A stretch of DNA of 9,068 nt from CAZJGG01 sp964545475 (GTDB taxonomy: Bacteria > Bacillota > Clostridia > Lachnospirales > JAISER01), in contig CAZJGG010000086.1 in assembly GCA_964545475.1 (NCBI GenBank), positions 1 to 9,068 of the forward strand, in the 5' to 3' direction. The notes beneath the pieces are model-generated. The model ran no database searches. It was given only the letters and a program-made list of their open reading frames with translations, and had not been told where the DNA came from. Every line of letters starts with the position of its first letter. Positions within the stretch are counted from its first letter, which is position 1. The position numbers were made by a program, and so were the translations under genes. Shown here piece by piece: positions 1 through 5,946 of the stretch.

Positions 1-623
1 TTAATTACACATTTGCAAACATTATTTAAAAACAAAAAGTATCCGTTAGTAATTTCTTCTAGTTCTTCTATAAATTCTTCAATTTTTGCTTTCCTAAAAA
101 TAAAAACCGTTGAATATCCCTGCTTAGTTAACTGCTTTACATAAGCATCAGTCTGACTATCTATGCCATCTATTGAAAATGGGATTCTAACGGTAGGTAT
201 TTTATTTTCTGGTTTATTTAAGACTTTAGAACAAATAGATTTAGAAAAAGTGAAGTATGTACCGTCTGAATATATAATTATTTCATTTGTTAAATAGGTT
301 GTGCTTTTAAATCCAATTCCCCTATAACCAATAGTTGTCCCACGCTCTTTAGAGCTTGCTCCAGACCTACTTATTGAGATAACATCATTTTCATTAAAAC
401 AACGACCATCATTTGCAAATATAACATCTTCGTTATTTTGCGTTAGCAATATTTTGTGTGAGCCACTGTCATCTGCATTTTGAAGAAGCTCCACAAAAAT
501 TCTACCGCTGTAGCTTTCGGACATGTATTTTTCCATAGAAGCCATATCTTCTAACAAATTAGGAGAGTTCATGGCTTCAGCGAGAAATTCCTTATTTATT
601 TTACTTATAACTTGACTTAGCAT
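1..623 (-). CDS. Sacsin-like GHKL (Hsp90-type) ATPase, C-terminus cut off by window edge
   Basis: Only the first 207 residues are visible and the frame is still open at base 1. They form a Bergerat-fold ATP-binding domain of the sacsin/HATPase_c_3 type. The N box is ELLQNADDS at residues 45-53, where E45 is the likely base and N49 the Mg-binding residue. The G1 box is ANDG at 70-73, and the lid/G2 region is IGYRGIGFKS at 98-107. The start is the ATG at 621-623, preceded at good spacing by AAGGAGTG. Large bacterial proteins with this N-terminal domain are often found among defence genes, and many continue into DUF3883 or nuclease domains, but that part is outside the window. The gene lies 89 nt after the RloB-like gene on the same strand with only weak promoter-like sequence between, so co-transcription is plausible. 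The fold is confident; the function is unknown. Confidence 0.82.
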   Translation of the reverse strand, partial: MLSQVISKINKEFLAEAMNSPNLLEDMASMEKYMSESYSGRIFVELLQNADDSGSHKILLTQNNEDVIFANDGRCFNENDVISISRSGASSKERGTTIGYRGIGFKSTTYLTNEIIIYSDGTYFTFSKSICSKVLNKPENKIPTVRIPFSIDGIDSQTDAYVKQLTKQGYSTVFIFRKAKIEEFIEELEEITNGYFLFLNNVCKCVI

Positions 624-712
624 ATTTACACTCCTTCGTTATTGAAAACGCAATAAATTTAATCAACAATAGTTTTTTCTCAGTATTACTTAATGAGTAA
701 TTCTTACTACAT

Positions 713-1630
713 TCACCGCTTCAACTCACTAATCAGCAAACCAATATTACACCCAAGTTCATCTTTCAAAGCGGAAATATCCTCGCAAAATTGCTGCTCA
801 TTTTTGATAGCAGTATCTATTCTATCCTTGAATTTTAAAAAATCTATACGGCTTTTATTATAGCCGCCTAATATATCCGACAGTGTCTTTTCGAGGAATT
901 TCTTCGATTTATTTTCAGGCTTATTTTGGAGCATCTCATCTCTGTTAAGGTCTAACACCTCATCGAAATGAAGAAGCAACCAAAATTCTATACATGGATT
1001 TGTAATGTAGAATTTGTATTTGTTTTCATTGCACGCACTTAGAATTTTATTATATTGCTCAGACGAAAAATTCTGTTTATCCCTATCGGCGATTAGGCAG
1101 ACTTCATCAAATCCACGCTCATAAACAATTTTTTGGCTATTGATGTAGCTTGAAATATCTGCTGAGCTAAATGATAAGGTTGTTTTATTTTCAATATACA
1201 CGCAAACCTTATCTGTAGATTTATCAAGGTCAGCTATTAAAACATCATCTGTGACGATTTCTTCAAGCAGTTTTTGCATACTCCCCATCGAAACATCTGT
1301 ACCATTCAGAGATGCGTTAAGCTCCATATAATCAATAAGCCTATCAATAAAAGAAGCTCTCTTAATAATACCGCTTTGCCATTCTTCAATATACTCAATA
1401 AACATAGGTATAGAGTGCTTAGGGTGGCTAAAACTCTTTTTACTAAAATTGCGAAGCAATGGAACAAGCTCAATCAAATTATTTATTCCAATTTCGTCAC
1501 GATTATCATTCACGCCATTGAAATAGTCAACTTCTGTTTTTTCACCCTCAAATATAAGATAATACTTCCGCAAAGCAGTCTTTGTTTTATCAGCTACGCT
1601 TCTTTGCCCAAACGGTTTACTCGTTCTCAC
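713..1630 (-). CDS. RloB-family protein (TOPRIM-like), probable effector of an ATPase/RloB defence pair
   Basis: 305 aa. The family motifs are clear: LIFEGEKTE at residues 25-33 (the conserved TOPRIM-type glutamate), the acidic DRDK at 182-185 (equivalent to DxD), and NPCIEFWLLLHF at 211-222, the most typical stretch of RloB proteins. RloB-like proteins pair with an AAA/ABC-type ATPase and occur next to restriction systems and in abortive-infection systems such as AbiL. PARIS is an analogous ATPase plus TOPRIM arrangement in which the second protein is the toxic effector. About 148 residues separate the glutamate motif from the acidic motif, more than I expect for this family, which suggests an insertion around residues 65-150. 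The start is GTG at 1628-1630, preceded by GGGGGA at 8-nt spacing and lying only 3 nt after the stop of the upstream ATPase, so the two are certainly co-transcribed. The role as effector is inferred. Confidence 0.85.
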   Translation of the reverse strand: MRTSKPFGQRSVADKTKTALRKYYLIFEGEKTEVDYFNGVNDNRDEIGINNLIELVPLLRNFSKKSFSHPKHSIPMFIEYIEEWQSGIIKRASFIDRLIDYMELNASLNGTDVSMGSMQKLLEEIVTDDVLIADLDKSTDKVCVYIENKTTLSFSSADISSYINSQKIVYERGFDEVCLIADRDKQNFSSEQYNKILSACNENKYKFYITNPCIEFWLLLHFDEVLDLNRDEMLQNKPENKSKKFLEKTLSDILGGYNKSRIDFLKFKDRIDTAIKNEQQFCEDISALKDELGCNIGLLISELKR

Positions 1631-1633
1631 AAA

Positions 1634-3010
1634 TCATTCCCCCTTTAATGGAAAAACAGATGTGAATATAGGCACACCGCCATATCGACCTTCAAGGTAT
1701 GCCTTATCAATCTTTTTATCAAACCTCTCATTGTATTCATCAAGAGAATACACAGCAGAACTACCGTCTGAATTTTTATTTACAAACCAAATTTCATCAC
1801 GACGAAGTAAATCGAAGTCCATAAGCCGTGATTCGTGTGTCGTAACAATCAGCTGCGTACTGCGGTCTTTCGAGGAATTTAAATAACTTTCCACTAACTT
1901 GTATGTTAGTTGCGGATGCAAGCAACGGTCAATTTCATCAATAACGTATATCTTATTATTGTTTTCAGCAAAAAGTAATTCAATAAGCTCTAAAATCCGT
2001 ACCGTTCCGTCTGATTCTTCGGATAGGTTGAAAAGAGCTGAGATATTCTTGTGTTCAAATTCTATAGTTTTAGCTTTAATCTCGTTGTCGATGTTTCGTT
2101 CTATAATGAAAAACTCTTTATTTCCACGCACAAGAACACTTTTTTCAGGGTTTTCGTCACCATTCTTTTTCGCTTTAGCACGTTCTTTTTCAAGCTTTGA
2201 TAAAATAGCTTTAATAAGTCCCTTTGGAAGCGACGCTTCCAGCTTTTCTATACTGGCTTCAACAATATTAAATTTCACAATACCCGTACCAAACGCTGAT
2301 ATTATTTCACAGATTTTATCAGAGTCTGAATTAGTCAAAAAATAAGAATAACTCGAAAATTGCTTGTCGGGGAAATTCACGTCAAGCTGATTTTCAAACC
2401 AATTATACACATCTTTAAAGATGTTGTACTCGCTTTTAGTTTTATATAAATCGTCTTTATTCCTATTCATTTCAGATAAAAACAAAATGCTATCAGAGCC
2501 TTTTGTATCTTCTGCGTAAATTTCTAAACGCTTATTAATATCATTAGATTTGAAATATTTCTTGTTAATATATGCAATAACTTTTTGTGGCTCACGTTTA
2601 TATATTTCCTTATCATTACCATCAGGCATTATCTCTACAAGCCATTCAGAAACAATTTTGCTTTCAGTCAAAATAACATCAAAGCCATAAGCATAGTACT
2701 TATCGCCGAGTTTAATTTCAAATTCAAATGTGCTTGAAGCATTTTTATTTTTATCGGATATTTTACAATATTTGGTGGTATGTCCATCTGGCAATCCTAA
2801 TACAATAACTCTGCTTGCAAAATCAATTGCATTGATTAAGTTAGATTTACCGGCAGCGTTTGCACCATAAATAGCAGCAAACTTTAACAGCTTAACTTTA
2901 TTATCATCTTCTATGTGTTCCATCTTGCTTCTGACTTTCCCAGCAATCATAGAAAATTCCTGTGTTTTATTAAAAGAAAGAAAATTAGTCACATTAAAAC
3001 GCATTAACAT
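1634..3010 (-). CDS. ABC/AAA_15-type ATPase, RloA-like partner of RloB
   Basis: 458 aa from the preferred start. It begins with the SMC/RecF-like pattern MRFNVTNFLSF. Walker A is GANAAGKS at residues 49-56, the ABC-like signature region LSEESDGT is at 329-336, Walker B VIDEID is at 356-361 with catalytic E359, and a switch histidine lies in VTTHESR at 389-395. The C-terminal YLEGRYGGVP (438-447) is typical of this family. The middle (about 200-320) is lysine-rich and probably an arm or helical insert. Such ATPases act as soluble sensors or regulators that restrain or deliver a partner effector, here the RloB-like protein encoded immediately downstream. Several start codons compete (GTG 3019, ATG 3016, ATG 3010, ATG 3004). 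I chose ATG 3010 because GAGGTG at 3017-3022 then sits 6 nt upstream. Family is confident; the defence role comes from family knowledge and context. Confidence 0.87.
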   Translation of the reverse strand: MLMRFNVTNFLSFNKTQEFSMIAGKVRSKMEHIEDDNKVKLLKFAAIYGANAAGKSNLINAIDFASRVIVLGLPDGHTTKYCKISDKNKNASSTFEFEIKLGDKYYAYGFDVILTESKIVSEWLVEIMPDGNDKEIYKREPQKVIAYINKKYFKSNDINKRLEIYAEDTKGSDSILFLSEMNRNKDDLYKTKSEYNIFKDVYNWFENQLDVNFPDKQFSSYSYFLTNSDSDKICEIISAFGTGIVKFNIVEASIEKLEASLPKGLIKAILSKLEKERAKAKKNGDENPEKSVLVRGNKEFFIIERNIDNEIKAKTIEFEHKNISALFNLSEESDGTVRILELIELLFAENNNKIYVIDEIDRCLHPQLTYKLVESYLNSSKDRSTQLIVTTHESRLMDFDLLRRDEIWFVNKNSDGSSAVYSLDEYNERFDKKIDKAYLEGRYGGVPIFTSVFPLKGE

Positions 3011-3029
3011 ACACATCACCTCAATATTT

Positions 3030-3058
3030 ATTTTATGTGATTATTTCACATTTGTCAA
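3030..3058 (-). promoter_or_regulatory. Sigma-A-type promoter of the ATPase-RloB operon
   Basis: On the minus strand a perfect -35 box TTGACA (3053-3058) and a -10 box TAAAAT (3030-3035) are separated by exactly 17 bp. The predicted transcription start is near 3023, leaving an unusually short leader of about 13 nt to ATG 3010, with the ribosome binding site at its very beginning. Confidence 0.85.
3035..3051. promoter_or_regulatory. Inverted repeat in the promoter spacer, probable operator
   Basis: A perfect inverted repeat with 6-bp arms (ATGTGA, 5-bp AT-rich centre, TCACAT) fills the space between the -35 and -10 boxes. A protein bound here would block RNA polymerase, so repression is expected. 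The half-sites resemble those of CRP and Rex sites, but the spacing differs by one base from both, so I do not assign a regulator. No separate regulator gene lies beside it; a host factor or an operon product could bind. Confidence 0.6.
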
Positions 3059-3115
3059 CGAAATATTCAATTGATTTCTAAATAAATTAAATCTAGGTGA
3101 TTTTATCTCTTACTG

Positions 3116-3145
3116 TTTTTCGCAATGGCTTGAAGGTGCGAAAAA
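3116..3145. repeat. Short inverted repeat with 9-bp perfect arms
   Basis: TTTTTCGCA at 3116-3124 is repeated in inverse at 3137-3145 with a 12-nt loop. The arms carry T runs outside on the 5' side and A runs on the 3' side on both strands, which is the reverse of a rho-independent terminator (A then T), so it is not a normal terminator. It lies between the operon promoter and the broken helicase gene and could be a protein-binding or recombination site. Confidence 0.5.
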
Positions 3146-3188
3146 ATTAAATACCCTTGTAATATTGAGTAGTTTGTTTTCCCAGTGG

Positions 3189-4196
3189 TTACGCTACATT
3201 TCCAATGTTCCGCAAAAACCGTTCCACATCTGACGGTCTATAGGGACAATCCAAATTATGCAAGGCAATAAGGCGTGTTTGACAATTAGTTCCAGCACCC
3301 ATTTTTTGGGTGCTTCCAAGCAGTATTCTAATCTCACCACTTCTTACAGCAGAAAATATCTTTTCTTTTTGTTCATTTGTCGCAGCGTCGTGTATGAAAG
3401 CTATTTCTTTTTCAGGTACTCCGGCTGCTATGAATTTCGCCTTCATATCATCATACACAGAAAATCCATTACTGCCTTTTGGAGTAGACAAGTCGGAAAA
3501 AATCATTTGAGTTAGCCTATCTTCTGCGGTGTTATTATAAATCTCAAGCACCTTTTTAACGCAAGTATTAACTTTACTATCGGGATAATCAGGGGCAGTT
3601 GGGTCTACGCAGCGAATATCAAGAGCCGCATTTCTGCCGTCATTTGTCACACAAAGCATATTATCAACTTCGGGCCTTACCTTTTTTTCAAATATATCCT
3701 GTGAGCGTTTTACAAGAGATTCAACATATGCTTTTTGTTCGGGAGTAGGGTCAACGGCAATGGTAATAGGCTTTCCACTCATTATTTCAGGCACAGGCAA
3801 TTTAAGCATTTCTGCTGTCTGAATGTCTGCTACACAGCGGTACAAGTTCATTAATTCAGGCAGATTTACAAATTTAGCAAAGCGTTCTTTCATACGATAT
3901 GATTGTCCCGAAGGTGCTAATTCAAGTGCAGAAACAACCTCACCGAAGTTTGCTGCCCAGTTGTCAAAATGCCCGAATCCAAGCCTTTCAAGCTTTTTTC
4001 GCTGTAAATATGTCTGCATAGTATAAAGTTCCACCATCGAATTACTCAGGGGCGTTCCAGTGGCGTAGATAACCCCACGTTCAGCACCGTTCAGCTCGTT
4101 AATGTAGTCACATTTGATGTCCATATCCGTTGATTTTTTAGCTCGTGCCTTTGACAATCCGGCAACGTTGCTCATCTTAGTAAAAATAAACTTGTT
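3189..4196 (-). pseudogene. Decayed fragment of ICE-type SNF2 helicase / N12-class adenine methylase giant protein
   Basis: The fragment corresponds to the helicase C-terminal half of the very large methylase-plus-SNF2-helicase proteins (COG4646-like, usually well over 1500 aa) carried on conjugative elements of Bacillota. Numbering from the ATG at 4175, motif III YATGTPLSNS is at residues 37-46, motif V GSTQKMGAGTN at 287-297, and PYRPSDVE at 311-318. The Walker A, DEAH-type box and methylase domain are absent. Family-like sequence continues upstream of that ATG (the codons before it read roughly KNKFIFTK), so the ATG is not a genuine start; the frame meets a stop near 4214. No ribosome binding site is visible. 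At the other end the expected motif VI (QREGRILRQGN in relatives) has shrunk to RFLRNIGN, followed by a stop. Both ends are therefore damaged, and the product should have no helicase activity. It marks a former conjugative element at this locus. Confidence 0.8.
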
Positions 4197-4584
4197 TTTA
4201 GTTCTATGTTGTCAAGGAGGTTTTAAAAAAATATATGAACAAAATAACGCAACATGAAAAATCCCTAAATATAGGATTCATAAACGCCAGTATGAATTAG
4301 CAATGTTGCTAATCCAAATTAAAAGAACCAACTTCCTGAATGGGCAGAAACTTCCTTTTACCATGCTATATTTTTAACCTGAAACCATTCCAATTTTGCG
4401 CTAAATTTCGCCTGAAATTGTTGTCCAATGCTTCAAAATGCCGCCAGCCTAAATAGTATTTTCAGTATCCGATATTGCGTAAGTCCTGCCTATGGGCACT
4501 CCTATTTGGATTGCTGTCAAGAGTAACGTTTTAGGAATTGGAATACGCTTGACTAAACTATTTTTGTATATTTTAAGAAAAGGA
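4197..4584. other. Intergenic stretch of about 390 bp without a convincing gene
   Basis: I find no reading frame with a credible start and ribosome binding site, and no recognisable homology, on either strand. The segment contains a strong AAGGAGG at 4214-4220 with only a 21-codon frame 14 nt later, a perfect 18-bp palindrome at 4296-4313, and a few short repeats that could be chance. It separates the decayed helicase gene from the methyltransferase promoter and is probably degenerate mobile-element DNA. Confidence 0.5.
4296..4313. repeat. 18-bp palindrome, 8-bp arms around TG
   Basis: ATTAGCAA is followed by TG and then its exact reverse complement TTGCTAAT. Arms this long with a 2-bp centre suit a dimeric protein-binding site or recombinase core better than an RNA hairpin, since the loop would be too tight. 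No T-run follows, so it is not a terminator. Function unknown. Confidence 0.5.
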
Positions 4585-4613
4585 TTGTATTGTGCGTTTG
4601 AATACGATATAAT
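4585..4613 (+). promoter_or_regulatory. Sigma-A-type promoter of the methyltransferase-nuclease operon
   Basis: TTGTAT (4585-4590) and a perfect TATAAT (4608-4613) are separated by 17 bp. Transcription should start near 4620, about 29 nt before the methyltransferase ATG, with the ribosome binding site AGGGGTG at 4635-4641. No other strong promoter is apparent before 7906, so it probably drives all three genes. Confidence 0.8.
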
Positions 4614-4648
4614 GTAGTGAACGTATAAATTATTAGGGGTGTGACTTT

Positions 4649-5941
4649 ATGAAAATGGAATGGCTTACCCCCGAAGAAGCGGCGATAAAATGGGGAATTA
4701 AAACTCGAAGAGTGCAGATGCTTTGTTTGAATAACAGGATTTTTGGTGCAATTCGTAAAGGTAGAGTTTGGCTAATACCCAGTAGTGCTCCCAAACCTAT
4801 TGATGGTCGAACTAAGGAAGCCAAACAAATGGAACAAAATCTTTATCGAATAAATGTACCCACTCATTCTTTTAAGCGAGGGTTTGCAATGATTAATAAC
4901 AATAGTACTAATTCAAATAATAAACCACGACTAATTTCATTATTTTCTGGTTGTGGCGGTCTTGACCTTGGATTTGAGAAGGCTGGTTTTAAAAGAGTTT
5001 GGGCAAATGATTTTGATACGGATGCTCAAGCTGTCTATTCATTAAATCTTGGAGAAATAGATGGTCGGGATATACTTAATGTTGATGAAAATGAAATTCC
5101 TGATGGCGATATATTAACTGCTGGATTTCCATGTCAACCATTTTCTAATGCTGGCAATAGAAAAGGCGTTCACGATTCAAGAGGAATGCTATATAAAGAA
5201 TGTCTTCGTATAATCGAAAATAAAATGCCAAAAGTAGTTGTCTTTGAAAACGTAAAGGGATTATTATCAACAAAATATGTTGATGGAAGAAACTTAGTAG
5301 ATGTGATTATAGAGGACTTATCGGATATGGGTAACATAGGTTATAATGTTATTTATAGCTTATTGAATGCTTCTGATTATGGTGTTCCTCAAAATAGACA
5401 AAGGGTATTTTTTGTTGGAGTGAGAAAAGACTTAGGTGTCACATTCACGTTTCCTAAAAAACAAGCTAAAAAGAATTTAACCCTTAGGAATGTTCTTGAT
5501 ATTCCTAAGGATTTGCCAAATCAAATAGATTGGGGTTTATCTCCACAAGCTCTTGATATGATTTCATATATACCTGAGGGAGGTTCGTGGAAAAACGTAC
5601 CTTATGAAAAATTAGCACCACGTTTCCAACGTATAAGAGATGATATGAAAAAATATCGTTCTCCGAACTTTTATAGAAGGTTTTCCCGTGATGAGATTAG
5701 TGGAACGATTACTGCATCTGCACAACCTGAAAACTGTGGCATAATTCATCCAACTGAAAATAGGAGATATACTATTCGGGAAATTGCAAGAATACAAACA
5801 TTTCCTGATGATTTTCTATTCATTGATGATTCACTAAAAAATATCACAGCAATGTATAAAGTAATAGGTAATGCTGTACCAGTAAATCTAGCCAACAGTG
5901 TGGCAACTGCAATAATGGAGCAGATTTTCAAAGGAGAATAA
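4649..5941 (+). CDS. C5-cytosine DNA methyltransferase with N-terminal helix-turn-helix
   Basis: 430 aa. It transfers a methyl group from S-adenosylmethionine to carbon 5 of cytosine in a specific DNA sequence. Motif I (SAM binding) is LFSGCGGLDLGFE at 98-110, motif IV GFPCQPFSNAG at 159-169 with catalytic C162, motif VI FENVKG at 199-204, motif VIII QNRQRVFFVG at 248-257, and motif X VIGNAVPVNLANS at 405-417. The target recognition region between VIII and IX (about 258-343) is short, so the site cannot be predicted. Unusually, residues 1-53 form an excisionase/MerR-like helix-turn-helix plus wing (WLTPEEAA ... GRVWLIP), joined by a polar linker. An internal ATG at residue 81 has its own GAGGG, so a short form lacking this domain could be made. 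The cognate methylase role is inferred from the nuclease gene downstream. The extra domain may regulate the operon. Confidence 0.93.
   Translation: MKMEWLTPEEAAIKWGIKTRRVQMLCLNNRIFGAIRKGRVWLIPSSAPKPIDGRTKEAKQMEQNLYRINVPTHSFKRGFAMINNNSTNSNNKPRLISLFSGCGGLDLGFEKAGFKRVWANDFDTDAQAVYSLNLGEIDGRDILNVDENEIPDGDILTAGFPCQPFSNAGNRKGVHDSRGMLYKECLRIIENKMPKVVVFENVKGLLSTKYVDGRNLVDVIIEDLSDMGNIGYNVIYSLLNASDYGVPQNRQRVFFVGVRKDLGVTFTFPKKQAKKNLTLRNVLDIPKDLPNQIDWGLSPQALDMISYIPEGGSWKNVPYEKLAPRFQRIRDDMKKYRSPNFYRRFSRDEISGTITASAQPENCGIIHPTENRRYTIREIARIQTFPDDFLFIDDSLKNITAMYKVIGNAVPVNLANSVATAIMEQIFKGE
4876..4891 (+). promoter_or_regulatory. Possible internal ribosome binding site and start within the methyltransferase gene
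   Basis: GCGAGGG at 4876-4882 is followed after 6 nt by an in-frame ATG at 4889 (residue 81), just before motif I. Translation from here would give a canonical methyltransferase without the helix-turn-helix. The sequence permits this; nothing proves use. Confidence 0.35.
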
Positions 5942-5946
5942 GTGGT

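Noticed and set aside
624..712. Weak promoter (TTGATT, 17 bp, AATAAC) before the sacsin-like gene
   Set aside because: The -10 box is poor and the gap is short. Read-through from the RloB gene explains expression equally well.
1274..2345. Plus-strand open frames of 74 to 148 codons inside the ATPase and RloB genes
   Set aside because: They lie opposite well-supported genes, have no ribosome binding sites and show no recognisable motifs, so they are antisense shadows.
4235..4300. 21-codon frame beginning ATG AAC AAA after a strong AAGGAGG on the plus strand
   Set aside because: The ribosome binding site is 14 nt away, too far for efficient initiation, the peptide is tiny, and no promoter is evident. 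Probably a remnant or chance.
4474..4490. Minus-strand GGCAGGACTTACGCAAT resembling an insertion-sequence terminal repeat
   Set aside because: No matching inverted copy, target duplication or transposase sequence was found in the window.
4311..4544. Two pairs of 9-bp inverted repeats (AATCCAAAT 4311 with 4504; ATTCCAATT 4387 with 4536)
   Set aside because: Nine-base matches of AT-rich sequence in about 400 bp are expected by chance, and the two pairs cross rather than nest.
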